In this document: piece after piece, positions 24,475-33,073 of the stretch
How positions within the stretch are numbered: position 1 is the stretch's first letter
Layout of the letters: each line of letters starts with the position of its first letter
Source of the DNA: Candidatus Poribacteria bacterium
GTDB lineage: Bacteria; Poribacteria; WGA-4E; WGA-3G
Assembly: GCA_012270865.1 (NCBI GenBank)
Contig: JAAXHL010000176.1
Location: 27,400 to 88,433 of the forward strand
Direction: 5' to 3'
Length of the DNA: 61,034 nt
Notes under the pieces: generated by a model
Seen by the model: the letters and a program-made list of their open reading frames with translations, nothing else
Told to the model about the DNA's origin: nothing
Databases searched by the model: none
Made by a program: the position numbers and the translations under genes

Positions 24475-25176
24475 ATGTCAAATTCTACGAGTTCAGTATC
24501 ACAGAAAAAACCGGAAAAACAGCGAAGACGTTCACCGTACGTATTTCTACCGCTCTCATGGAGCAGGGGAGCATTTCTCAAATGGCTCCGACGAACACAC
24601 GCATGGCTCGGGTTGTGGGGGGCGACTTTGGGTATTCTATTCGGTGTCACTGGAATTCTACTCAACCACCGCGGGACTCTGCGGATTAACGCCGCGAAAA
24701 CTGATCGGATAGAGCGAGAACTCTCATTGCCGGACCCGAAACCTGAAAATATTGAGGCGTTTGCCGCGTGGTTGGAGGTTGAACTTGGACTCGATGAAAA
24801 ATGGAGCCGTGTCCGTTCACAGGAACCCCGAGAAATTAGTTGGGGCGGAAAATCTGTCACACAACCTGAAAGATGGAGTCTCAGTTTGAGCAATCCGAAA
24901 CGGGGTTACAGCGCAGAATATTGGGTCGGCAACGCTTACACCACTGTCAGACAATTTGACCGGAATGTGTTTGCCTTTCTCAATCGATTGCATATGGCAA
25001 GCGGAATGGGAGTCGCATGGATTCTCCTCGCCGATACGATTGCCGGCAGTTTAATTATTCTGGCACTTAGTGGCATACTGCTTTGGACGCGTTTACACGG
25101 ACCACGATTGCTCGCGGCGGGACTTATCTTCGGGTCCTTAACCCTTGCCATCTTTTTTGTTTGGCGAGCCTTCTAA
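24475..25176 (+). CDS. PepSY-associated transmembrane protein
   Basis: A 233-residue inner-membrane protein of the PepSY-associated TM type, often linked to iron uptake and proposed to act as a reductase or anchor near siderophore and heme systems. It has a basic N-terminus, then LKWLRRTHAWLGLWGATLGI and LFGVTGILLNHRG (first helix with family histidines at about 42 and 64). A periplasmic PepSY-like region (about 70-155) follows, then FAFLNRLHMASGMGVAWILL, and two closing helices including AGSLIILALSGILLWTRLHG. The downstream receptor frame overlaps its end, but the likely receptor start is 20 bases after its stop. Confidence 0.8.
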   Translation: MSNSTSSVSQKKPEKQRRRSPYVFLPLSWSRGAFLKWLRRTHAWLGLWGATLGILFGVTGILLNHRGTLRINAAKTDRIERELSLPDPKPENIEAFAAWLEVELGLDEKWSRVRSQEPREISWGGKSVTQPERWSLSLSNPKRGYSAEYWVGNAYTTVRQFDRNVFAFLNRLHMASGMGVAWILLADTIAGSLIILALSGILLWTRLHGPRLLAAGLIFGSLTLAIFFVWRAF

Positions 25177-25195
25177 CAAACTCAAGGGGAAAACA

Positions 25196-27160
25196 GTGAT
25201 TTCAAATACGAAAATTTGGATTTTGCGGATATTGATAAATCTTGCCTTCGGCGTGCTCCTCTTCGCAATATGGAGTTATGCAGAGACCGAAGACGATACA
25301 TCCGAAACCGATCCTACCACGGAATTAGAATCTATTGTCGTGACGGCGACAAGGACATCGCAACGCTTGAAAGATACACCGGTTATTACAAATCTCATCA
25401 CACGCGCGGAGATTGAAGCAACCGGAGCAGAGAATATCGGAGAGGCACTCGAACATACGGCGGGCATCATTATCCACCGAGATGGACACGGGGACGGCGT
25501 TCAACTTCAAGGGCTTGACTCCGAATATATATTAATTCTCGTGGATGGTGAACCGCAGGTTGGGCGCATTGCAGGCAAACTTGACATGGCACGTCTCGCT
25601 GTCGAAAACGTTGAGCGAATAGAAATCGTCAAAGGGGCTACGGCTTCTCTTTTCGGAAGTGATGCACTCGGGGGCGTTATCAATATTATTACCCGTAAAG
25701 CGACTTCACCCTTCTCAGTCCGGGTCTCCCAGACCTTTGAGCAAAACAGCACACTCGACAGTCGAGGCACACTTGAATTAAAACGCGATAAACTTAACGC
25801 CTTGCTAACGCTTAGCAGGAACTATCGAAATCCGATTGATTTGGATACCTCCGACCTCACAACGACGATCGACGGTTATGCCAATGTAACAGGTTCCGCA
25901 CGAACAGAATATCAACTTACATCTGCGACGAGTCTCCTCTTTTCTGGACAGTACTTCACACAAAACCAAGAGGGGGTCAGCGAAAGCAGTGCCACTGTTT
26001 TTGACAGACTCGGCGACATCGAAATTTTTAGTGGAAGTTTGGGCGTAGAACACGAATTCGGCAACGGTACACCGGGCGTACCCTCAACTTTACTGTCTAG
26101 TAAACTCTACGCCACCCGATATGATGATGAATCAACCGTGATTAATAGAGAGACAACAACGGTAGATTCCGAAAACCTTAACATCCAAGATTTGGTCAAA
26201 GGTGAAGCGCAGTTTGACACAGTGCTTTGGGAGAAACACCAGGTCACGCTCGGTGGAGAGATTGTTTTAGAAAATCTCCAATCTCAGCGGATTACAGGTG
26301 GTGAACGTGAAGTCCTGACCAACGCGCTCTTTGTCCAAAACGAATTTCGTCCTATCTCTGCATTTGCCCTTGTCATGGGTGGACGTTTAGACTATCACTC
26401 CGAATTCGGGACGCACTTCAGCCCGAAGTTGAGTACCCTGTATCGAGTGACCGACAACCTTCGGGTTCGTGCCTCGTACGGACAAGGGTTCCGCGCACCA
26501 GACTTCAAAAACCTCTATCTCGACTTTACGAATGTGACATCTGGCTATCAAGTGTTAGGCAATCCGAGCCTTCAACCGGAGTCCTCACACAGTTGGAATC
26601 TGGGGCTGGAATATGAGGTTTTCGACGGTTTACTCGGCAGAGTCCATTTATATCGCAATGATCTGCAGAATCTGATTGAAGCGGAACGTATCGGACAGAG
26701 CGCAGCGGGTGGAAGCAAATTTGAATACCAAAACATCAGTAGAGCATTCACGGAAGGCGTTGATGTTGAAGCCGTTATCGGGAGTATTGGCGGGTTTACA
26801 TCTACTCTCGGTTACGCTTACCTTCGCGGTGCGGATAAAGAGACTGGACTGTCATTGCTGAACCGTTCGACCCACAACGGCACGCTCAAATTGGCTTATC
26901 TACACACCAATACCGGTTTTCTCATTGACCTACGGGGACGATACGCCAGTTCTTGGGGATTCTTCGACGATGGCGATAAAGTACTTGAACCTGAAGAGAT
27001 GGCACCGAGTTATTGGGTGTGGAACATTCGCGCTTCAAAGACTCTTTTTAAAATATTCAGAGCCTCAATCGGATGCAATAATATTTTTGACTTCAAAATT
27101 CCGACATTTTATACATTTACGGGACGTTCATTTTATGGTGGACTCTCTTTAACCTATTAA
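25196..27160 (+). CDS. TonB-dependent receptor, probable heme receptor (HmuR-like)
   Basis: A 654-residue outer-membrane receptor. The start is taken as GTG 25196, which has CAAGGGGA six bases upstream and gives a good signal peptide; ATG 25145 lies inside the PepSY gene. A TonB box (ELESIVVTATRTS) follows, then the plug with ALEHTAGIIIHRDGHGDGVQ, ILILVDGEPQVGR and IVKGATASLFGSDALGGVIN. The barrel contains FRAPDFKNLYLDFTN and the QPESSHSWNLGLEYEV block of heme/colicin-I type receptors. It sits between PepSY and HmuY genes, matching hmuR order in heme loci. No TonB-ExbBD genes are in the window. Confidence 0.87.
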   Translation: MISNTKIWILRILINLAFGVLLFAIWSYAETEDDTSETDPTTELESIVVTATRTSQRLKDTPVITNLITRAEIEATGAENIGEALEHTAGIIIHRDGHGDGVQLQGLDSEYILILVDGEPQVGRIAGKLDMARLAVENVERIEIVKGATASLFGSDALGGVINIITRKATSPFSVRVSQTFEQNSTLDSRGTLELKRDKLNALLTLSRNYRNPIDLDTSDLTTTIDGYANVTGSARTEYQLTSATSLLFSGQYFTQNQEGVSESSATVFDRLGDIEIFSGSLGVEHEFGNGTPGVPSTLLSSKLYATRYDDESTVINRETTTVDSENLNIQDLVKGEAQFDTVLWEKHQVTLGGEIVLENLQSQRITGGEREVLTNALFVQNEFRPISAFALVMGGRLDYHSEFGTHFSPKLSTLYRVTDNLRVRASYGQGFRAPDFKNLYLDFTNVTSGYQVLGNPSLQPESSHSWNLGLEYEVFDGLLGRVHLYRNDLQNLIEAERIGQSAAGGSKFEYQNISRAFTEGVDVEAVIGSIGGFTSTLGYAYLRGADKETGLSLLNRSTHNGTLKLAYLHTNTGFLIDLRGRYASSWGFFDDGDKVLEPEEMAPSYWVWNIRASKTLFKIFRASIGCNNIFDFKIPTFYTFTGRSFYGGLSLTY

Positions 27161-27181
27161 TACGAGAAAGGATACAACAGC

Positions 27182-27526
27182 ATGGCACGGCTCATGTACA
27201 CAACCTTATTGGTCATCACCGTCAGCATTGCTGCCTTTACGGCGTCTGCTGAACTTCATCAAAACATACTCACGGTTGATGCAACCGACCGTGAAAACTG
27301 GGCTTATGTCAATCTTACTGAAGGTGAAACGGTTGATATAGCCGACGCGGCTACCTCAATGGCGTGGAACCTCGGTTTTAAACGGACTGAGGTCATCGCC
27401 AATGGGGGTGTCAGCGGTCCCGGGAAGACTGGGGCACTGGCTTTGGAGGACATCTCTTTTGAAGATGTCCTTGAAGCACCAGAAGAAGAATACGTTTCAG
27501 ACACCGAACAGATATCCTCAACTTGA
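27182..27526 (+). CDS. HmuY-like protein, C-terminally short
   Basis: A 114-residue exported protein with signal peptide (TTLLVITVSIAAFTASA). The N-terminal half of the HmuY fold follows: LTVDATDRENWAYVNLTEG, then MAWNLGFKRTEVIANGGVSG and PGKTGALAL. The same blocks occur in the full-length paralogue at 27886. It stops after YVSDTEQISST, where the paralogue continues with the second half including the GWYIYTGPPTHW region. No frame continuing that half is seen downstream. It is either a truncated gene copy or a genuine half-size partner. It lies 21 bases after the receptor gene. Confidence 0.72.
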   Translation: MARLMYTTLLVITVSIAAFTASAELHQNILTVDATDRENWAYVNLTEGETVDIADAATSMAWNLGFKRTEVIANGGVSGPGKTGALALEDISFEDVLEAPEEEYVSDTEQISST

Positions 27527-27579
27527 AACTGAATCTAACAGCAGCAGGCACGCGCCACCGTGCCGTAAGGAGATTGAAA

Positions 27580-27828
27580 ATGAGCCACAAAGCAGAATTT
27601 TTATCACGAGATGAAGTATGTGCTATCTATCAATGTTTGGATGGGCATATCCACCTGAAATATCGCACTTTAGACATCGCTATGGACCCCTGCGATTTCC
27701 ATCAGGTCGCCGATGTCTTTGTCGAGGCATTGCGTATTTTACGGAAGACAAAACAATTACAGAAGCCAGAAGAATCCGTAACCGAAGAAGTGGATCTGAA
27801 AAATATGGAGACACTTCCGAAAGTCTAA
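27580..27828 (+). CDS. Small conserved-looking protein between two HmuY genes
   Basis: An 82-residue soluble protein without signal peptide, starting MSHKAEFLSRDEVCAIYQCL, then a beta-rich GHIHLKYRTLDIAMDPCDFH and a helix QVADVFVEALRILRKTKQL with an acidic tail. AAGGAG lies eight bases before ATG 27580; the frame is open 19 codons further upstream without such a signal. Two cysteines (about 15 and 19) plus H-rich blocks could bind a metal. It resembles small cytoplasmic proteins found in HmuY loci of Bacteroidetes (possibly the DUF6686 type), but I cannot confirm a family. Position suggests a helper in heme handling. Confidence 0.65.
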   Translation: MSHKAEFLSRDEVCAIYQCLDGHIHLKYRTLDIAMDPCDFHQVADVFVEALRILRKTKQLQKPEESVTEEVDLKNMETLPKV

Positions 27829-27885
27829 CCCGGACCTTCAAGAAGGCGAACAACATCTGTTTCGTTTTTTACGAGGAGAATTATC

Positions 27886-28608
27886 ATGGAAAGCGTCAGA
27901 AATTTTGTCAATCAATTCACTTTCGCGCGGCACTTTCAAGTTTCTATTACGAGAGTTGCTCTCGTGATGATACTTGCTCTTGTTGTCATTTTTAGTTTCG
28001 GTTGTGGTACCGCTGACAATGAAGATGTTGAAAATCCGCTTCAGTCAGAGGATACCACCGACACGATACCGCCGATGACGACAGAGACTAATACACAAAT
28101 ACCGGCTGAAGAACCCGTTGGGCTGGAATCGTTGATCTTCACAATTGATGCGACGAATAGAGATGCCTGGGTATACTTCTCTTTTGCCTCTGGAGACGTT
28201 GTTGAGGTCGAAGATGCCGAAAACTCGGAGGAATGGGACATCGGGTTCCAACGGACGCACGTCAAACTGAATGGAGGTATTAGCGGGCCAGGAATGGGCG
28301 GGGTCGTCATGCTCACGGAAACAACCTTTGAGGCAGTGACGACTGCACCAGCAGACGGTTACCTTGAGGATACAGAGGACACCCTCGCTATCGTTCCGCA
28401 AAGTGAAAAAGGGTGGTACATCTACACGGGGCCACCGACACACTGGGTCCTTCCTTTGGAAGACCGGGTATTTGTCGTAAAAGCCGCAGATGGAACGTTC
28501 GCCAAAGTCCAATTTGTCGGATACTATAAGGATAACGAGAACAAGCAGGACAGTGGCTTCGTGACCTTTAAATACGTCTATCAACCAGATGGAAGCCCAA
28601 ATTTCTGA
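27886..28608 (+). CDS. HmuY-family heme-binding lipoprotein
   Basis: A 240-residue lipoprotein (lipobox IFSFGC, cysteine near residue 45) with a threonine/glutamate-rich linker and a complete HmuY domain. Blocks are FTIDATNRDAWVYFSFASG, EWDIGFQRTHVKLNGGISGP, GWYIYTGPPTHWVLPLEDRV and GTFAKVQFVGYYKDNENK. HmuY captures heme at the cell surface, through two histidines in Porphyromonas, and passes it to the TonB receptor HmuR. Histidines in RTHVK and PTHWV are candidate ligands here. The gene closes the receptor-HmuY block, and the ABC transporter genes begin about 1.3 kb downstream. Confidence 0.85.
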   Translation: MESVRNFVNQFTFARHFQVSITRVALVMILALVVIFSFGCGTADNEDVENPLQSEDTTDTIPPMTTETNTQIPAEEPVGLESLIFTIDATNRDAWVYFSFASGDVVEVEDAENSEEWDIGFQRTHVKLNGGISGPGMGGVVMLTETTFEAVTTAPADGYLEDTEDTLAIVPQSEKGWYIYTGPPTHWVLPLEDRVFVVKAADGTFAKVQFVGYYKDNENKQDSGFVTFKYVYQPDGSPNF

Positions 28609-28750
28609 ACATAACCAGCAGCTGAAGTGTAACTTTCATTTTGTAGCACGATGCATTTCGCATCTGGGCGAGTACGCCGCAAAACTTTCCAGTTTGTGCT
28701 ACAAGAAAGTACCTATTATTGAACGCACATCATTTATTATCAAATTGGCC

Positions 28751-28859
28751 AGGACTTACGCAAATTGAGAAAATATTGGACGTTTAGACGCAAAAAGTAG
28801 GAATTAACCCCCTAAATCCCCCTTATCAGGGGGACTTTAAGACAGAATGCGTAAGTCCT
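28751..28859. mobile_element. AGGACTTACGCA element, type 1, copy c
   Basis: A 109-bp copy. Flanks are ATTGGC-c on the left and ATTGGC on the right, a perfect six-base target duplication. Confidence 0.9.
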
Positions 28860-28992
28860 ATTGGCGTTGTATAACAAGTTTCGACGTACAGCCGAAATGA
28901 ATAGGGGAAGACGTGGGTCTTCTACCCCTGACTTCCCCAATGTGTCAAATCAAAGAACGCGACTGATGCAACTCTGAGCGTTCCTTCAACCC

Positions 28993-29016
28993 AACATGTG
29001 CATTATAGCACATGTT
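28993..29016. promoter_or_regulatory. Perfect nine-base palindrome before the LamG gene
   Basis: AACATGTGC-attata-GCACATGTT, 24 bases before ATG 29040. The form suits an operator for a dimeric repressor, or a hairpin in the leader. The centre also resembles a minus 10 box. Confidence 0.45.
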
Positions 29017-29039
29017 CCTAAATAAGGAAAGTAAATATT

Positions 29040-29801
29040 ATGAAATTCGTGTCTGCTTTTGGCTTAGGTCTTCTAATTTTAACATTCGCAGCTGAAATAT
29101 GCACTGCCCAGGAATTGGTATTGCATCTCTCTTTTGATGCGCTTAACGGGAAAGTTGCCAGCGACCTATCTGAATTTGGGAACGATGTGACTTTTAACGG
29201 CTCGCCCGAACTGCAAGAGGGTGTTTTTGGAAAAGCCTTGAAATTTGATGGCAAAACCCATGGAGAAATTGCCGACCACGATAGCCTTGATATCGTTGAC
29301 GGTATTACGATTGAATTTTGGGCAATCGTTGAGGGTGGTGACAGCACTCAGAGCGGTGTCGAGAAGGGGGTATCCTGGGGACCGGGTTTGTATAATCTTG
29401 CCGCAAACTATCGTGGATCCACCACGTTGCTTCAATTCTTCGATCTACCAGACCAGTGTGACGATGAAAACACTGGACCCGGTATCCAAGATGGAAAATG
29501 GCATTTTCTTGCTGGGACATGGGATGGCGAAACTATCAGGCTCTATATTGACGGTAAACTCGAAGCGGAAATGAAATGTGCTGGAGAACTTACGCCTAAT
29601 GACGAACCGCTTTTTATTGGGGCACGCGGTGGACAACAGCGTTTTCTCACTGGCGCGCTTGATGAAATCAAAATGTACAACTATGCCTTGACAGAAGAAG
29701 AATTGCTACAAGATATGGCCGATCCTGTCCAGGCAGTTGACGCTAAAGACAAATTAGCAACACTCTGGGGACGACTCAAAGTTCGTCCATCCATCAGATA
29801 A
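29040..29801 (+). CDS. Exported LamG/concanavalin-like domain protein
   Basis: A 253-residue secreted protein: signal peptide (GLGLLILTFAAEICTA), then a single LamG-type jelly-roll domain with LVLHLSFDALNGKVASDLSE, FGKALKFDGKTHGEIADHDS, DGITIEFWAIVEGGDS and DGKWHFLAGTWDGETIRLYI. Family-typical GALDEIKMYNYALTEEEL is followed by a short tail VDAKDKLATLWGRLKVRP. Such domains bind carbohydrates or extracellular ligands and are abundant in sponge-associated bacteria. The gene lies between the HmuY and HmuT genes, but nothing in it points to heme. Confidence 0.82.
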   Translation: MKFVSAFGLGLLILTFAAEICTAQELVLHLSFDALNGKVASDLSEFGNDVTFNGSPELQEGVFGKALKFDGKTHGEIADHDSLDIVDGITIEFWAIVEGGDSTQSGVEKGVSWGPGLYNLAANYRGSTTLLQFFDLPDQCDDENTGPGIQDGKWHFLAGTWDGETIRLYIDGKLEAEMKCAGELTPNDEPLFIGARGGQQRFLTGALDEIKMYNYALTEEELLQDMADPVQAVDAKDKLATLWGRLKVRPSIR

Positions 29802-29927
29802 AGAATTTTACACTGAACAACTGAACAACGAGTTCATGAGATGTTGGATATGGAATACCGTATATCATAACCCCCTCAAACTAAGACGGTTTCCATATCC
29901 AACGCCTCATTTTATATGGAGGAAACA

Positions 29928-30893
29928 ATGCAGATTTTGCCAGCAAACGTCTTCAAGGCGTGGATATTAAGCGTTTCCATCTTTATCCTCTTTGGTATCA
30001 TACTCTGTTTCGCTGTCGCAGATACCATTGAAGTCACAGATGCTGAGGACAAAACCGTGGTTATTACGTCATCCGAACGGATCGTGAGCCTCAACGGTAG
30101 TACCACCGAAATCTTGTTCGCGCTGGGTGTCGGGAACAATGTCGTCGGTTGTGATGCTTCGTCATCATATCCGAAGGGCATAAAAGAAAAGTTACCGAGT
30201 GTTGGATACCAGTATGGACTTAACGCTGAGGGAATTCTTTCCTTAAATCCGACACTGGTGATTGGACGCGAAGATGTGAGACCGCCGCAAGTTGTGCAAC
30301 AACTCCGCATGGCAGGTGTAACCGTTTTACTGCTTAAAGAACCCCGCACTTTTGAAACTGCTAAGCAACGCTTGTTAACAATCGGTAAAGCAGTCGGTGA
30401 AGAGAAAAAGGCTGAGGAATTGGCAAAGACTCTGGATGCCGACATCAAGAAGCTGAAAACCAAGCTCGCGGCTCGAAAAGGCGACCCGAAACAGAAAGCA
30501 CTTTTTCTCTACCTACGAGGCACACAAACCACGCTCGTGTTAGGGACGGATACCGCACCTGGGGCGATGTTTGATATTGTCGGTGCTGAGAACGCCGCAG
30601 GAACCATCAAAGGGAACAAACCGATGACTGCCGAAGCAGTAATTGCCGCACAACCCGATGTCTATGTCTTGTTTACCACGGGTCTCGAATCTATCGGTGG
30701 CGTTGATGGGCTCCTCAAACTACCCGGTTTGGCACACACACCGGCGGGACAAAACAGACGCGTTGTGACACTCGATGGACAATATCTCGCTGGATTCGGT
30801 CCACGTTCTGGACGTGCTGCACTTGACCTATTTCGAGGTATCTATGAAGCGGATGGACTTTTCGTTGCAACAGGGGACGAAAAACGACCTTAG
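29928..30893 (+). CDS. hmuT: Hemin ABC transporter substrate-binding protein HmuT
   Basis: Periplasmic heme-binding protein delivering heme to HmuUV. From ATG 29928 (GGAGG seven bases upstream) it has 321 residues; an ATG at 29916 overlaps that ribosome-binding site. Signal peptide FKAWILSVSIFILFGIILCF, then class III binding-protein blocks ERIVSLNGSTTEILFALGVG, VVGCDASSSYPKGIKEK, PTLVIGREDVRPPQVVQQL and TAEAVIAAQPDVYVLFTTG. The closing FGPRSGRAALDLFRGIY is typical of HmuT/BtuF proteins. HmuU follows after 111 bases. Heme rather than cobalamin is inferred from the neighbouring HmuY and IsdG-like genes. Confidence 0.88.
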   Translation: MQILPANVFKAWILSVSIFILFGIILCFAVADTIEVTDAEDKTVVITSSERIVSLNGSTTEILFALGVGNNVVGCDASSSYPKGIKEKLPSVGYQYGLNAEGILSLNPTLVIGREDVRPPQVVQQLRMAGVTVLLLKEPRTFETAKQRLLTIGKAVGEEKKAEELAKTLDADIKKLKTKLAARKGDPKQKALFLYLRGTQTTLVLGTDTAPGAMFDIVGAENAAGTIKGNKPMTAEAVIAAQPDVYVLFTTGLESIGGVDGLLKLPGLAHTPAGQNRRVVTLDGQYLAGFGPRSGRAALDLFRGIYEADGLFVATGDEKRP

Positions 30894-31004
30894 ATGTCAA
30901 CGTGACAGCTATCAACGGCGCGTTCTTGATCCGCACAGGCAGAAAGTTAATTTGTGTTGGACAACCGTAAAAGATCCGATTGACGAAAACTTGCAAATCT
31001 ATCT

Positions 31005-32000
31005 ATGCAAAAGAGAACGAAAATTCTGTTGACCTTAATTGGTTTACTCCCAATAGCAATGTGTGTTGCAGCAGGGGTGGGTGCTTATCAAATTTTACCG
31101 TGGCGCATCCCTGAGATTCTATTTTCCCAAAAGGATGGTTTCGCTGTCCTCGTCCACGTCCGTTTTCCGCGCGTCATTCTATCCGCTGTTGTCGGCGCGA
31201 TGTTAGCAATTTCGGGTGCAACGCTTCAAGGTATTTTCCGTAATCCACTGGCGGACCCAGGATTAATCGGGGTAACAGCAGGCGCAGGATTGGGGGCAAC
31301 GGTCTGGATCGTCCTAATCGGCGGCGGTGCCCTCGGAATGTGGGGACTCCCGCTCGCAGCTTTCGCATGTGGAATGCTCGTGACCGTTAGCGTATGGAAA
31401 ATCGCTGAGGGAGAAGGAAAAGTCAGTACATTAACGTTATTGCTTGCAGGCATTGCGCTCAACAGTTTTGCTGGCGCAGGTATCGGACTAATGACATTCC
31501 TTGCTGACGATGAGCAGCTCCGTAGTCTTACTTTCTGGTTGCTCGGCGGTTTCGGGGGTGCTACTTGGCCCGTTGTATTCATAACGCTGCCGATTGCAGT
31601 TATAGGTCTATTTGTGTTGTCAAGGCAGGCAGCTGCCCTGAATGCAATGAGTCTCGGAGAATCCGAAGCCTATCACCTCGGTGTTTCAACGGAAACTTTG
31701 AAAAGATGGTCAATTTTTGGGGTCGCCTTGACAGTCGGCGCAGCGGTTTCAGCAGCCGGTGGCATCGGTTTCGTCGGACTCGTCGTTCCACACCTGCTGA
31801 GGCTTTTAGGTGGCGCAGACCATCGATACGTCCTCCCCGGCTCTGCAGTCGGTGGCGCGATACTACTCGTCTCAGCAGACCTATTCTCAAGAACAGTTGT
31901 CGTGCCTGCCGAATTGCCTGTCGGTATCGTTACCGCACTGATCGGCGGACCCTTCTTCTTGTGGTTGCTGCTCAGGTTCAAACGTGAGATTTTCTTATAG
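31005..32000 (+). CDS. hmuU: FecCD-family heme ABC permease HmuU
   Basis: A 331-residue inner-membrane permease of the FecCD family with about ten helices. Typical blocks are VRFPRVILSAVVGAMLAISG and ATLQGIFRNPLADPGLIGVT near residue 53, then AAGGIGFVGLVVPHLLRLLG near 247 and ELPVGIVTALIGGPFFLWLL at the C-terminus. It forms the channel for heme delivered by HmuT. The stop codon TAG at 31998-32000 lies within the target duplication of an element inserted between this gene and the ATPase gene. Confidence 0.9.
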   Translation: MQKRTKILLTLIGLLPIAMCVAAGVGAYQILPWRIPEILFSQKDGFAVLVHVRFPRVILSAVVGAMLAISGATLQGIFRNPLADPGLIGVTAGAGLGATVWIVLIGGGALGMWGLPLAAFACGMLVTVSVWKIAEGEGKVSTLTLLLAGIALNSFAGAGIGLMTFLADDEQLRSLTFWLLGGFGGATWPVVFITLPIAVIGLFVLSRQAAALNAMSLGESEAYHLGVSTETLKRWSIFGVALTVGAAVSAAGGIGFVGLVVPHLLRLLGGADHRYVLPGSAVGGAILLVSADLFSRTVVVPAELPVGIVTALIGGPFFLWLLLRFKREIFL

Positions 32001-32003
32001 GAC

Positions 32004-32112
32004 AGGACTTACGCAAATTGAGAAAATATTGGACATTTAGACGCAAAAAGTAGGAATTAACCCCCTAAATCCCCCTTATCAGGGGGACTTTAAGATGAAA
32101 TGCGTAAGTCCT
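32004..32112. mobile_element. AGGACTTACGCA element, type 1, copy d, inside the hmu operon
   Basis: A 109-bp copy between hmuU and hmuV. Flanked by ATAGGA-c at 31997-32003 and ATAGGA at 32113-32118, a perfect six-base duplication. The right-hand duplicate supplies part of the AGGAG ribosome-binding site of hmuV. Confidence 0.9.
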
Positions 32113-32128
32113 ATAGGAGACAGATACA

Positions 32129-32953
32129 ATGCTTGAATTGGAGGATGTCGGTTACCGCATCGGCACGAATTGGTTGGTCAAGGAAATTAACGTCACAATA
32201 AAGTACGGGACATTGTGGGGATTCGTCGGGCCCAACGGTGCCGGTAAATCAACACTCCTACGCCTAATTTCTGGAGACCTTTTGCCAACGACCGGAGAAA
32301 TCCGACTTTTCGGTAAACCGATCCATAAATATAAACCCAAAGAGTTAGCACGTCTCCGGGCGTATCTCCAGCAAAAACGGGACATAAACTTCCCATTTAC
32401 CAGTTTGGAGGTCGTTCTGTTTGGACGACACCCCTATCTCAACGGGACAAAAGAGACAGAAACGGATGTCTCGATCGCCAAAGACGCGCTCCAGCAAGTC
32501 GAAGCCGATATGTTTGAGGAACGGCTCTATCCAACGTTATCGGGAGGTGAATCAAGCCGAGTTGATGTCGCACGCATCCTTACACAAGCACCACACCTGT
32601 TCCTCTTAGATGAACCCACCAATCACTTGGATCCGAGACACCAAGTGCAAATACTCAACCTCTGCAAAACAATTTGTAGCGAAGGAAAAACCGTTATTAC
32701 CGCAATTCACGACCTGAATCTCGCATCGATGTACGCCGATCAACTATTACTACTGAAAGAGGGTGTTTCTATCGCCTGTGGACCTCCTCAAACGGTGCTA
32801 ACACTGGAACTATTATCAGAGGTCTATAATATCCCGTTTGATGTATTACCGCATCCAAACGGACATCCGTGGGTAATGCCAGCTCTGAATGCTTGTAGCG
32901 TTTCAATTGCAGGTGAGGTTTCTTACCCCAATGCCTCCTGTACTGATTATTAA
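32129..32953 (+). CDS. hmuV: Heme ABC transporter ATP-binding protein HmuV
   Basis: A 274-residue ATPase powering HmuU. It has Walker A GPNGAGKST (about residue 34), a Q-loop at LQQKRDINFPFTSLEVVLFG, signature LSGGESSRVDVAR, Walker B LFLLDEPTNHLD and the H-loop in ITAIHDLNLASMYADQL. Length is slightly above the family norm (about 260) because of a C-terminal tail. AGGAG lies 9 bases upstream of the start and partly derives from the target duplication of the upstream element. It closes the heme transport operon. Confidence 0.92.
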   Translation: MLELEDVGYRIGTNWLVKEINVTIKYGTLWGFVGPNGAGKSTLLRLISGDLLPTTGEIRLFGKPIHKYKPKELARLRAYLQQKRDINFPFTSLEVVLFGRHPYLNGTKETETDVSIAKDALQQVEADMFEERLYPTLSGGESSRVDVARILTQAPHLFLLDEPTNHLDPRHQVQILNLCKTICSEGKTVITAIHDLNLASMYADQLLLLKEGVSIACGPPQTVLTLELLSEVYNIPFDVLPHPNGHPWVMPALNACSVSIAGEVSYPNASCTDY

Positions 32954-32996
32954 TGATTCATAACTGAACGCCTATGATTTTTGAAACAAAAAAACC

Positions 32997-33025
32997 TTGA
33001 AATCCGTTCTAATTTGTGCTATACT
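32997..33025 (+). promoter_or_regulatory. Sigma-70 promoter upstream of the ferritin-like gene
   Basis: TTGAAA, 17 bases, TATACT. It lies 340 bases before the ferritin-like start, with an ATACCATTTCT element in between that would be transcribed in the leader. Confidence 0.55.
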
Positions 33026-33073
33026 TATCAGGGCAGTAATAGAAGACTAAAAATCTATGTACTGATATAACTT

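Larger units (their letters stand above)
28609..29039. other. Intergenic region with element copy and operator-like palindrome
   Basis: Holds a hairpin ending in CTACAA (about 28671-28703), the type 1 element copy c at 28751-28859, and the palindrome at 28993-29016 just before the LamG gene. No gene seen. Confidence 0.6.
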
